NCBI GenBank assembly: GCA_964370965.1
Contig: CAYJLW010000042.1
Location: 1-36,409 of the forward strand
DNA: 36,409 bases
DNA from: CAYJLW01 sp964370965
Lineage (GTDB): Bacteria; Actinomycetota; Acidimicrobiia; UBA2766
Reading direction: 5' to 3'
Shown here: piece after piece, positions 23,394-31,111 of the stretch
Position numbering within the stretch: position 1 is the first letter of the stretch
Layout: the number at the start of each line of letters is the position of its first letter
The notes under the pieces: generated by a model
Told to the model about the DNA's origin: nothing
The model's database searches: none
The model's input: the letters and a program-made list of their open reading frames with translations, nothing else
Translations under genes and position numbers: made by a program

Positions 23394-25244
23394 GTGGACC
23401 GTGCCGAGTTGATCCGGGCGTTGGCAGACACTGCCAACCGCATGCGCATCGAGAGCATCCGCTCCACGACCGCGGCCGGCAGCGGTCACCCCACGACCGC
23501 CTGCTCCGCCGCCGACGTCATGGCCACGCTGTTCTTCTCCGAGATGCGCCTCGACGTCGCCGACCCCCGCAACCCGAACGCCGACCGCTTCATCCTCTCC
23601 AAGGGCCACGGTGCCCCCGTGCTCTACGCCGCCTGGGCGGAGGCGGGGCGCATCTCCCAGAGCGAGCTTCTCACGCTGCGCAAGCTGGACTCCCCGCTGC
23701 AGGGTCACCCCACGCCGGTCCTCGACTTCGTGGACGTCGCCACGGGTTCCCTCGGCCAGGGCCTCTCCGTCGGCCTGGGGGTCGCCCTCGCCCAGGGCGA
23801 GGACGCCTCCGGGGCCCGCACGTTCGTCCTCTGCGGGGACGCCGAGATCGCCGAGGGCTCCGTGTGGGAGGCGGTGAACGTCGCCGGCCACTACGGCATC
23901 GGCAACCTCGTCTGCATCGTGGACGTGAACGGCCTCGGCCAGTCCGGCGAGACGATGTACGGTCACGACGTCGCCGCCTACGTGGACCGCTTCGGCGCCT
24001 TCGGTTGGCACGCACTCCCGGTCGACGGCCACGACATAGAGGCTCTCCTGGAGGCCTACGACGTGGTCCGCGCCCAGGCGCAGCGCCCCACGGTCCTCTT
24101 GGCTCGCACCCTCAAGGGCAAGGGGATCCCTTTTGCCGAGGGCAAGAACGGCTGGCACGGCAAGCCCCTGACCGAGGAGCAGGCCGCCGAGGCGATCGTC
24201 CACATAGAGGGCCTGGGCGCGACAACCCCGGCACCCCCGCCCCGGGAGGCGCCGGCGGGCGAGCAGCCCGGCCCGATCAGCCCGGTCGCGCTTCCCCCCC
24301 TGAAGTACGCCCTGGGCGACAAGGTTGCCACCCGAAAGGCGTTCGGCGAGACCCTGGCGGCGATCGGCGGCCTCGAACCCCGGGTCGTCGTGGTCGACGG
24401 CGACGTGCAGAACTCGACCTACACGCAGGACTTCGGCGACGCCTACCCGGCGCGCTTCCACGAGCTGTTCATCGCGGAGCAGAACATGCTGGGCGTGGGC
24501 ACCGGCCAGGCCGTCATGGGCCGGGTGCCGTTCGTGTCCACGTTCGCCGCCTTCCTCGCCCGGGCCTTCGACCAGGTCCGCCTGGCGGGGATCTCGGGCA
24601 CGAACCTGAAGCTGAACGGCAGCCACGCCGGGGTGTCCATCGGTGAGGACGGTCCCAGCCAGATGGGCCTGGAGGACCTGGCGATGATGCAGGCCGTCCC
24701 CGACTGCACGGTGCTCTACCCCACCGACGCCGTGGCCACGGCCCGGGCCACCGAGCTCGCCACGAACCACCAGGGCATGGTCTACGTGCGCACGTCCCGG
24801 CCCGCCACCGAGGTGCTGTACCCGCCGGACGAGACGTTCGAGATCGGCCGGGCCAAGGTGCTGCGGTCCTCCGGGGAGGACGCCGTCACGGTCGTGGCCG
24901 CTGGTGTCACTGCCTACGAAGCGCTGGCGGCGGCCGACGAGCTCGCCGGGGAGGGGATCCACGTCCGTGTCGTCGATGCCTTCTCGGTGCGCCCGCTGGA
25001 CGCCGACCTCTTGCGCCGCTGCGTCGCGGAGGTGGGCGACGCCTTCGTGACGGTCGAGGACCACTACGCCTCCGGGGGTCTCGGCGACGCCGTGCTCTCC
25101 GCCCTCGCCGAGGCGCGGGTGCGCCTCGTGAAGCTCGCCGTCGAGGAGATCCCCTGCAGCGGTAAGCCCGCCGAGCTCCTCGACCGCTTCGGTATCAGCG
25201 CCCGCCACGTGGTGGCTGCGATCCGCGGGCTTCTCGGGGGCTGA
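23394..25244 (+). CDS. Transketolase, animal-type
   Basis: Thiamine-diphosphate enzyme of the non-oxidative pentose phosphate pathway. The 616-residue protein has all three domains: TPP-binding with SGHPTTACSAADVM, SKGHGAPVLY and GDAEIAEGSVWEA; the pyrimidine domain with FIAEQNMLGVGTG, carrying the catalytic Glu; and the C-terminal domain. Segments such as DPRNPNADRFILSKGH, YAAWAEAG and FVDVATGSLGQGL are closer, from memory, to vertebrate TKT than to the E. coli TktA type, and the length matches TKT (about 620). In the usual GDG motif the last Gly is Ala (GDAEIAEG). It starts at GTG 23394 after AGGGAG. The lipoprotein gene follows 5 bases after its stop. Confidence 0.93.
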   Translation: MDRAELIRALADTANRMRIESIRSTTAAGSGHPTTACSAADVMATLFFSEMRLDVADPRNPNADRFILSKGHGAPVLYAAWAEAGRISQSELLTLRKLDSPLQGHPTPVLDFVDVATGSLGQGLSVGLGVALAQGEDASGARTFVLCGDAEIAEGSVWEAVNVAGHYGIGNLVCIVDVNGLGQSGETMYGHDVAAYVDRFGAFGWHALPVDGHDIEALLEAYDVVRAQAQRPTVLLARTLKGKGIPFAEGKNGWHGKPLTEEQAAEAIVHIEGLGATTPAPPPREAPAGEQPGPISPVALPPLKYALGDKVATRKAFGETLAAIGGLEPRVVVVDGDVQNSTYTQDFGDAYPARFHELFIAEQNMLGVGTGQAVMGRVPFVSTFAAFLARAFDQVRLAGISGTNLKLNGSHAGVSIGEDGPSQMGLEDLAMMQAVPDCTVLYPTDAVATARATELATNHQGMVYVRTSRPATEVLYPPDETFEIGRAKVLRSSGEDAVTVVAAGVTAYEALAAADELAGEGIHVRVVDAFSVRPLDADLLRRCVAEVGDAFVTVEDHYASGGLGDAVLSALAEARVRLVKLAVEEIPCSGKPAELLDRFGISARHVVAAIRGLLGG

Positions 25245-25249
25245 GGGCG

Positions 25250-25816
25250 GTGCCTCGCGCCCTCGTCGCCGTGCTGGTCGGCGTCCTCGTCGCCGCGGGT
25301 TGCTCCAAGGGGAGCGTGCCGGTGGCGCCGAGCCCCTCGCCGTCCCCGGCCCGGACGTCTCGTGGCGCCGACGTCTCGCGGTACATCCCCGCCGACGTGG
25401 GAGGGCGCCAGGTGCAGAGCAATGCCCAGGGCAAGAGCCTCGCGGAGGCCATCGAGCGGGGCGAGGGCATCGAGGACGCCGCCGTGGCGACGGTGGGGGC
25501 GAAGCCGAACCCTGACGACGTCCCTGACATGGTCCTGGAGGCGGTGGCGGGACCCGAGGCCCTGCGGGGCGCCGCCGGCACACGGGACAAGCTCGCCGAA
25601 GAGCTCGGCGGGTCGGTCACGGACGAGGACGATGCCTCCGCCGGAGGATTGACGGCGCACGTCTGGCTGATCCGCAGCACGCAGCGCACACCGCCCGAGG
25701 TCGTCTTCGCCCTCGCAGAGGACGCCGGCGTCGTGCTCGTCGCCATCGACTTCCGGGGCGACGAAGCCGCCGCCCTCGAGGCTCTCGCGGCGATGGCCGA
25801 GGCGGGCCGGGGGTAG
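25250..25816 (+). CDS. Hypothetical lipoprotein
   Basis: No family recognised. The 188-residue product has a lipoprotein signal with lipobox VAAGC (Cys18), then a Pro/Ser linker (SPSPSPARTS) and a 140-residue soluble domain. It is rich in Ala, Asp and Glu, with predicted alternating helices and strands (AHVWLIRSTQ, GVVLVAIDFRG). GTG 25250 lies 5 bases after the transketolase stop, so the gene is probably co-transcribed. The function is unknown; likely attached to the outer face of the membrane. Confidence 0.75.
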   Translation: MPRALVAVLVGVLVAAGCSKGSVPVAPSPSPSPARTSRGADVSRYIPADVGGRQVQSNAQGKSLAEAIERGEGIEDAAVATVGAKPNPDDVPDMVLEAVAGPEALRGAAGTRDKLAEELGGSVTDEDDASAGGLTAHVWLIRSTQRTPPEVVFALAEDAGVVLVAIDFRGDEAAALEALAAMAEAGRG

Positions 25817-25943
25817 AGGACCTTCACCACGTCTCGTCCACCGGGGCCGCCGGGTGCTTCGCCGGCGGGGGACGTAACGGGACTCGTCCCGTGAGGGTCC
25901 GGAACTCAAGGGGGTGCGGCGGAGTTCCGATCCCAAGGAAGAC

Positions 25944-26273
25944 ATGCCCGAGCCAGAGCGGAGGAACGACGTGATCCCCGGCGCCCGGCCCGCCGTCGAG
26001 CAGAGGAGCAGGGAGCGCTTCGGCTTCGACGCCCACGCCCACTACACGATCCACGGCCCTGACGGCGCTCCCTGGCAGGTCCCCGGCCTCGTCGATGACG
26101 TCTCCGCCGACGGCCTCTCCTTCGTGGGCGCCCACCCCGTGGCGCCCGGCGCCGTGGTGGACGTGAGCTTCGGCCTCGACCCGTACCAGCCCACCCGACT
26201 GCAGGTTGCCCACTGCGCCCGCATCGGCGAGCGCCTCTACCGCATCGGTGGCCGCCTCCTCCGCGACGAGTAG
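25944..26273 (+). CDS. PilZ domain protein (single domain)
   Basis: A 109-residue protein that is almost only a PilZ domain, the cyclic-di-GMP receptor fold. The RxxxR motif (RSRERFGF, Arg near residues 21..25) is followed about 40 residues later by VDDVSADGLSFVG, the D/NxSxxG motif. Both c-di-GMP contact motifs are therefore intact. Start choice is uncertain: ATG 25944 follows AAGGA, while GTG 25971 has a stronger GGAGG at 25960..25964; both keep the domain. It has no enzymatic partner nearby. It probably acts as an adaptor in c-di-GMP signalling, but the partner is unknown. Confidence 0.78.
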   Translation: MPEPERRNDVIPGARPAVEQRSRERFGFDAHAHYTIHGPDGAPWQVPGLVDDVSADGLSFVGAHPVAPGAVVDVSFGLDPYQPTRLQVAHCARIGERLYRIGGRLLRDE

Positions 26274-26300
26274 CCCTCGGGCCGGGTCGGGCCGGCCCCC

Positions 26301-26306
26301 TACACT
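26301..26306 (+). promoter_or_regulatory. Candidate -10 box of the CoA-transferase gene
   Basis: TACACT is 7 bases before the ATG at 26314, the same hexamer as before the SRP RNA. Fits a leaderless transcript. Confidence 0.45.
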
Positions 26307-26313
26307 CCCGGCG

Positions 26314-27513
26314 ATGGCCGAGCCGCCGCTGCCGCTGGAAGGGATCCGGGTCGTCGATCTCGCCACCCTGATCGCCGCCCCCACCTGCGGGAAGTACCTC
26401 GCCGACTTCGGGGCCGACGTCGTGAAGGTGGAGCGGCCCGACGGCGGCGACCCAATCCGGGCCTGGCACTTCCACAAGGACGGCGTGAGTCTCTGGTGGA
26501 AGTGCGTGTCCCGCAACAAGCGGCCCGTGACGCTGAACATCAAGCATCCCAGGGGCCTCGAGGTCGCCCGGCGCCTCCTCGCCCGGGCGGACGTCCTCCT
26601 GGAGAACTTCCGCCCCGGCACCCTGGAGCGCCTCGGTCTCGACCCGGCGGAGCTGCGGGTCGAGAACCCCGGCCTCGTGGTCCTGCGCAACTCGGGTTTC
26701 GGTCAGGACGGCCCCAACGCCGGGCGGCCCGGATTCGGCACTCTGGCAGAGGCCTTCAGCGGCTACGCCGACCTCACCGGCTACGAGGACCGCCCCCCGC
26801 TGCTGCCCCCGATCGCTCTCGCCGACGAGGTCTTGGGCCTCTTCGGAGCCATGGCGGTCATGATCGCCCTCTACCACCGGGACGTGCACGACGCCCCCGG
26901 CCAGGTGGTCGACCTCGCCCTCTACGAGTCCCTCTTCGCCCTGCTCGGCCCCCTGCCGACGGTGTGGGACCAGCTCGGCAGGCTCCAGGAGCGCCAGGGG
27001 AGCCGGATCGCCTACACCGCTCCCCGCAACACCTATGGCACTGCCGACGGTCGCTGCGTGGCGCTCTCCGGGTCCAGCCAGACCGTGGCCGAGCGTGTCT
27101 TCGCCGCCATCGAGCGCCCGGAGCTCGCCCAAGATCCGCGCTTCGCCACGAACGCCGCCCGGGTGGCGAACGTCGAGGCGCTCGACGAGGCGATAGGGGA
27201 CTGGATCGGCCGCCACTCCCTCGACGAGGTCGTCTCCCGCTTCGAGGAGTGCGAGGCGGCGCTGGCGCCCGCCCACGACATGGCGGGGATCTTCGCCGAT
27301 GCGCACTATGCGGCCCGGGGGGCGGTCGCCCGGGTGTCCGACGACGAGCTCGGGGAGGTCGCCATGCAGGGCGTGTTCCCCCGCCTCTCGGACACGCCCG
27401 GGCGGATCCGCCACGCCGGCCTGCCCGCCGGGTCCTGCACCAGCGAAGTGCTCGCCGACCTGGGCTACTCGCCCGAGGAGGTCGCGGACCTCCGCCGCGA
27501 CGGCGCCATCTGA
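26314..27513 (+). CDS. CaiB/BaiF family (class III) CoA-transferase
   Basis: Moves CoA between carboxylic acids, or racemises acyl-CoA in some members. The 399-residue protein has the N-terminal GIRVVDLATLIAAP and LADFGADVVKVE, then SRNKRPVTLNIKHPRG, ENFRPGTLERLGL, and SGFGQDGP. The catalytic Asp is most likely Asp171 (PPIALADEVLG), aligned by eye with the active Asp of formyl-CoA transferase. The length is typical. The substrate cannot be deduced. The stop codon shares a base with the ATG of the next gene (TGATG), so the two are coupled. Confidence 0.93.
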   Translation: MAEPPLPLEGIRVVDLATLIAAPTCGKYLADFGADVVKVERPDGGDPIRAWHFHKDGVSLWWKCVSRNKRPVTLNIKHPRGLEVARRLLARADVLLENFRPGTLERLGLDPAELRVENPGLVVLRNSGFGQDGPNAGRPGFGTLAEAFSGYADLTGYEDRPPLLPPIALADEVLGLFGAMAVMIALYHRDVHDAPGQVVDLALYESLFALLGPLPTVWDQLGRLQERQGSRIAYTAPRNTYGTADGRCVALSGSSQTVAERVFAAIERPELAQDPRFATNAARVANVEALDEAIGDWIGRHSLDEVVSRFEECEAALAPAHDMAGIFADAHYAARGAVARVSDDELGEVAMQGVFPRLSDTPGRIRHAGLPAGSCTSEVLADLGYSPEEVADLRRDGAI

Positions 27514-28406
27514 TGGGCCGTGTGGTCGTCACCGGCGCGTACGGGGCGACCGGGCGTGCGCTCGTACCCCTGCTGGAGGCGCACGGCGGGGCCGGAGACG
27601 TCGTGGCCGTGGGCCGCCTCGACTGCGACATCCGGGACCCCGCCCTCGCCGACCTCTTCACGGGCGCCCGGACCGTGGTCCACCTGGCGTTCCGAGTGGA
27701 CGTGGGCCGAGACCGCACGGGAGCCCGGGACGTAAACGTGGGCGGCTTCGCCAACGTCCTGCGTGCGATGGAGCGGGCCGGCGTCACGCACCTCGTCTAC
27801 CCCAGCAGCCACCTCGTCTACGGCGCCCATGCCGACACCCCGGTCCCGGTCCCGGAGGGCACGCCGGCGCGTCCGAACTTCCAGATCCCGTATGCGGAGC
27901 ACAAGGCCGAGACCGAGGCCGTGCTGCAGGCCTGGCTGGGCGCCCACCCGGCCGTCACGGCCACGGTGTTGCGGCCCGCCACCGTCCTCGATTCCCACCG
28001 CCGGAGCTTCCTCGCCCGCCCCTACGAGGGCCGCGTGCTGTGGGGCGTGAGGGGATACGACCCTCCCCTGCAGTTCCTGCACGGGGAGGACTTCGCCGCC
28101 GCCCTCGCCCACTTCGCGGCCGGCCGCACACCGGGGGCCTACAACGTCGCCGCGGACGGCGGGGTGGAGCGAGGAGACGTCGCCCGCATCCTGGGTTTGC
28201 GCCCCCGCCTCCTCTCGGAGGACGCCGCCTACGTGGGCGCCGACGTCGCCGCGAAGGTCGGTCTCCTCCCGGTTCCCCCCGGGATGGTGAACACTCTCCT
28301 CTACCCCGTCGTCATGGACACGGCGGCGGCGGCGTCAGCGGGCTGGCGCCCCCGTTTTACGAACGTGGCGACCCTGGAGGACTTCCGGCCGAGCTATCGC
28401 TCGTAG
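27513..28406 (+). CDS. NAD-dependent epimerase/dehydratase family protein
   Basis: A 297-residue extended short-chain dehydrogenase. The NAD(P) loop TGAYGATG (7..14), the catalytic Ser region YPSSHLVYG, the YxxxK pair in PYAEHK, and the substrate-side RPATVLDS and FLHGEDFAAAL are in order. Acidic residues downstream of beta-2 are not clear, so cofactor choice is open. It is translationally coupled to the CoA-transferase (TGATG). Its last 13 bases overlap the 3' end of the convergent dehydrogenase gene. The pathway is unknown. Confidence 0.9.
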   Translation: MGRVVVTGAYGATGRALVPLLEAHGGAGDVVAVGRLDCDIRDPALADLFTGARTVVHLAFRVDVGRDRTGARDVNVGGFANVLRAMERAGVTHLVYPSSHLVYGAHADTPVPVPEGTPARPNFQIPYAEHKAETEAVLQAWLGAHPAVTATVLRPATVLDSHRRSFLARPYEGRVLWGVRGYDPPLQFLHGEDFAAALAHFAAGRTPGAYNVAADGGVERGDVARILGLRPRLLSEDAAYVGADVAAKVGLLPVPPGMVNTLLYPVVMDTAAAASAGWRPRFTNVATLEDFRPSYRS

Positions 28407-29251
28407 TTGTAGAAGCCCTTGGCGGTCTTGCGCCCGAGCTGGTCTGCGGCGACCATGCGCTTTATGAGCGGTTGCGGTCGCATCGTGGGGTCGCCGTATT
28501 CCTCGTAGAGGGCTTCGAGGATGGCGGCGGACGTGTCGAGGCCTACGAGGTCGAGGAGCTCGAGGGGCCCCATGGGGAAGCCGCAGCCCCCCTTCATCGC
28601 GCTGTCGATGTCGTCGCGGCCGGCGACGCCGAGCTCGAGGTGGCGCACGGCGGCATTCAGGTAGGGGAAGAGGAGAGCGTTCACGATGAAGCCCGCCCGG
28701 TCCTTCACGACCACCGGGTCCTTGGCGCAGCGGCGGGCGAACTCCGTGGCCATGTGTGTCGTCTGGGCGTCGGTCGTGAGGCCTTCGACGACCTCGACGA
28801 GCTTCATCACGGGAGCCGGGTTGAAGAAGTGGATCCCGCACACCTGCTCGGGCCGCCCGGTCGTGACGGCGAGCTCCGTGACCGAGAGTGTGGACGTGTT
28901 CGTGGCCAGGATCACGTTGTCGGTGCAGACCCGGTCGAGCTCGTTGAAGACGTCCTTCTTCGTGGCGAGGTCCTCGACGACGGACTCGATCACGAGGTCG
29001 CAGTGCCCGAGCTCCTTCAGGCTCTGGGTGGGCCGGAGACGTCCCACGGCGGCGTCGGCGTCGCCCTGGTCGAGCTTGCCCTTCTCCACGAGGCGCCGGA
29101 GCGACTTCTCGATCCCGGCGACCGTGGCCTCCGCCGTCGACTTGTTGCGGCTGCGGAGCACGACGTCGTGGCCGCTCACTGCGGCCACCTGGGCGATGCC
29201 CCCGCCCATTTGGCCGGAGCCGACGACGCCGACGCGTGTGATCTCGTCCAT
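28394..29251 (-). CDS. 3-hydroxyacyl-CoA (3-hydroxybutyryl-CoA) dehydrogenase
   Basis: Interconverts 3-hydroxybutyryl-CoA and acetoacetyl-CoA. The 285-residue protein has the Rossmann loop GVVGSGQMGGGIAQ (8..21), the family motif ATNTSTLSVTEL, His141 in GIHFFNPAPVMKLVEVV as catalytic base, and the C-terminal helical domain with VKDRAGFIVNALLFPYLNAA. At the end of beta-2, where NAD-specific members usually have an acidic residue, it reads VLRSRNKS (33..37), so NADPH use is plausible. It lies 19 bases downstream of the cyclophilin gene on the same strand and could be expressed from it; a ribosome site (AAGGA) precedes the ATG. Confidence 0.93.
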   Translation of the reverse strand: MDEITRVGVVGSGQMGGGIAQVAAVSGHDVVLRSRNKSTAEATVAGIEKSLRRLVEKGKLDQGDADAAVGRLRPTQSLKELGHCDLVIESVVEDLATKKDVFNELDRVCTDNVILATNTSTLSVTELAVTTGRPEQVCGIHFFNPAPVMKLVEVVEGLTTDAQTTHMATEFARRCAKDPVVVKDRAGFIVNALLFPYLNAAVRHLELGVAGRDDIDSAMKGGCGFPMGPLELLDLVGLDTSAAILEALYEEYGDPTMRPQPLIKRMVAADQLGRKTAKGFYNYER

Positions 29252-29270
29252 CCGTTCCTTCTCTCCTGGG

Positions 29271-30023
29271 CTAGGACTCGGTGATGGTGACGCCCTGGAT
29301 CACGACAGGATCGACGGGGTAGCCCTCGGGGCTTGAGCGCACGGGGCCGGCGACGATCTTGGCGAGGACGTCCTGGCCCGAGACCATGGTTCCGAACCTG
29401 GAGTAGTTGGGCGGGAGCTGCTCGCCGGAGGGACCCGCGACCACGAAGAACTGGCTGCCGTTGCTGCTGGGGTCGCCGGCGTTGGCCATCACGAGGTCGC
29501 CGAGGGCGTACGCCTTGGGTCCTGAAGACGTGGGCACGGAGCCTGTGTAGGAGTAGCCGGGTCCGCCCGTGCCCGCCCGCTCCGGGTCGAGGCCGAGGGG
29601 GTCACCGCCCTGGATGACGAAGCCCTCGAGGACGCGGTGGAAGATGATGCCGTCGAAGAACTTCGCCCGGGCCAGGTACACGAAGTTGTTCGTGTCCACG
29701 GCGGCGTCGCCGCCCAAGAGGTCGAAGACCATCGTGCCGCAGGACGTCGCCATCTCGGCCCGGTAGTGCTTGTTCGGGTCGAGGGCGTTGCCGGGCTTCG
29801 CCAGGGGGTTCTCGGCCTTCACAGCCGGGAGCTGGGCCTTGGGGCAGGCCCCGGCGGCCTCCTGGGCGGTGGGCTCCGGTTCGGGCGACGCCGTCTCTTC
29901 CGTCGGGGCGGGGCCGTCCTTCCCGGAGGAATCCGTGTCGTCGGAGGCCTTCTTGTCACCGCACGCTCCCAGGAGGAGGACGGCGACGAGGCCGAGGACG
30001 GCGAGAGGCTTCCGGGTGCGCAC
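29271..30023 (-). CDS. Cyclophilin-type peptidyl-prolyl isomerase lipoprotein
   Basis: Catalyses cis-trans isomerisation of X-Pro bonds outside the membrane. The 250-residue protein has a lipoprotein signal with lipobox LLGAC (Cys21), a charged, Pro-rich linker (22..58), and a cyclophilin domain. That domain holds FDGIIFHRVLEGFVIQGGDPLG, with the catalytic Arg in FHRV, and SNGSQFFVVAG. The loop DPERAGTGGPGYSYTGS is typical of bacterial secreted cyclophilins. It starts at GTG, 3 bases after the FKBP stop, so the two PPIases form an operon. Confidence 0.94.
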   Translation of the reverse strand: MRTRKPLAVLGLVAVLLLGACGDKKASDDTDSSGKDGPAPTEETASPEPEPTAQEAAGACPKAQLPAVKAENPLAKPGNALDPNKHYRAEMATSCGTMVFDLLGGDAAVDTNNFVYLARAKFFDGIIFHRVLEGFVIQGGDPLGLDPERAGTGGPGYSYTGSVPTSSGPKAYALGDLVMANAGDPSSNGSQFFVVAGPSGEQLPPNYSRFGTMVSGQDVLAKIVAGPVRSSPEGYPVDPVVIQGVTITES

Positions 30024-30026
30024 GGT

Positions 30027-30647
30027 TCAGCTCACCGCCAGGAGGTCGACCACGAACACGAGGGTCTCGTTCGGGCCGATGTTCGGGGGCGAGCCCTGGG
30101 CTCCGTAGGCGAGGTCGGGCGGGATGACGAGCTCGCGGCGGCCCCCCACCTTCATCCCCGGGATGCCCTCCTGCCAGCCCTTGATGACGCCGCTGAGCGG
30201 GAACGTGGCGGGCTGACCGCCCTTCCACGACGAGTCGAACTCCTTGGCCGTGGCGGCCGCCACACCCACGTAGTTCACGGTCACCGTGGATGCCGCCGTG
30301 GCCTCGGGGCCCGTGCCCACCACGAGGTCGGTGCTCTTGAGGGCCTTGACACCTTGCCAGTCGGCCGGGACCTGGACCTGCGGCTTGTCCTTGAGGGCTT
30401 CGGGGACGGGCGCCTGGGACGCCGCCGGGGTGGGCGTGTCCGCCGCTGACGTCGTGGTCGTGGTGTCGGACTTGGAGTCGTCGCCTCCGGTGAGCACGAC
30501 CGACACGCCGATGCCGGCGATGAGCATCACGACCACGAGGACGGCGACCGCCTTCGTCACGGTCCGCCGGCGTGCCTCGCGGGCCCGCGCCGACTGGACA
30601 TAGCGGCGGTTCTCCTTCTGGCGTGCGCGTTTCGTCTGGCTGGGCAT
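30027..30647 (-). CDS. Membrane-anchored FKBP-type peptidyl-prolyl isomerase
   Basis: A 206-residue protein with a basic cytoplasmic N-terminus (KRARQKENRRY, AREARRR), one transmembrane helix at about 33..53, a Thr/Pro/Ala-rich linker (60..85), and an FKBP domain from about 98 to 206. The domain shows VTVNYVGVAAATAKEFDSSW, the GVIKGWQEGIPGMKVGGRRELVIPPDLAYG core and the terminal LVFVVDLLAV. Catalysis is therefore extracytoplasmic. A TAGTCT box lies 9 bases before the ATG. It is first in the FKBP-cyclophilin operon and divergent from the M23 peptidase gene. Confidence 0.94.
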   Translation of the reverse strand: MPSQTKRARQKENRRYVQSARAREARRRTVTKAVAVLVVVMLIAGIGVSVVLTGGDDSKSDTTTTTSAADTPTPAASQAPVPEALKDKPQVQVPADWQGVKALKSTDLVVGTGPEATAASTVTVNYVGVAAATAKEFDSSWKGGQPATFPLSGVIKGWQEGIPGMKVGGRRELVIPPDLAYGAQGSPPNIGPNETLVFVVDLLAVS

Positions 30648-30656
30648 AGTGGCGGC

Positions 30657-30662
30657 AGACTA
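30657..30662 (-). promoter_or_regulatory. Candidate -10 box of the PPIase operon
   Basis: TAGTCT on the minus strand, 9 bases upstream of the FKBP ATG at 30647; leader of a few bases at most. Confidence 0.35.
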
Positions 30663-31111
30663 GCCGTCGAGGAGGGACCCTGTCCCCCCTCGAACACCTC
30701 CCTCCGGACCCGGCCGCCGCCCCACCCGGTCACCGTTCCGGCCGGGCGGAGCCCGGCCTCAGGGGCTACGCACCGTTGCCTTGCGGACGGATGGCGCGCG
30801 ACCCCCCGGCGCCGGCGGGGTGGGGGGTCCCCGCCGGCACGGCGGAGCACCGTCAGGTGCGGAGCAGGCCAGGGCAGGAGGTGGACGTGCGCGAGCCGAA
30901 CTCATCTCCTGAGGTGGGATCCGCCGGGAACCCGTCCGGTGGCCCAGAGCGTCTCCCGCTGAGACCGCTCTGGCGCCACACTCGCCCGACCGGGCCGGTA
31001 CACTGGCCCGTCTGGGCCGGGGGGCGGCCGGGTCGGCTCTGCGACCGGTATCTCCCAGGTCCACACCTCCGAGAGCACGTATCGGCACCAACCCGGAGAC
31101 GCGGCGGGCGC
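30663..31111 (+). other. Structured 450-base region upstream of the M23 peptidase
   Basis: No gene is supported here. It holds several strong inverted repeats. GCCGGCGGGG/CCCCGCCGGC (30811..30820 with 30829..30838) is a 10-bp perfect stem. ACCCCCC/GGGGGGT (30801..30807 with 30822..30828) is mutually exclusive with it. A near 15-bp stem at 30941..30955 pairs with 30961..30977, with two single-base bulges and loop CCGCT. An imperfect 11-bp long-range pairing joins 30986..30996 and 31026..31036. A TACACT box at 30999..31004 could start a 100-base leader, in which case the first hairpins would be outside the transcript. Confidence 0.5.

Noticed and set aside
30663..31111. c-di-AMP (ydaO-type) riboswitch before the M23 peptidase
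   Set aside because: Expected from known control of wall hydrolases, but the conserved GGGGUGAAUC and GAACCCGnCAGCUAACC blocks are absent; only a short GAACCCGTC resemblance occurs.
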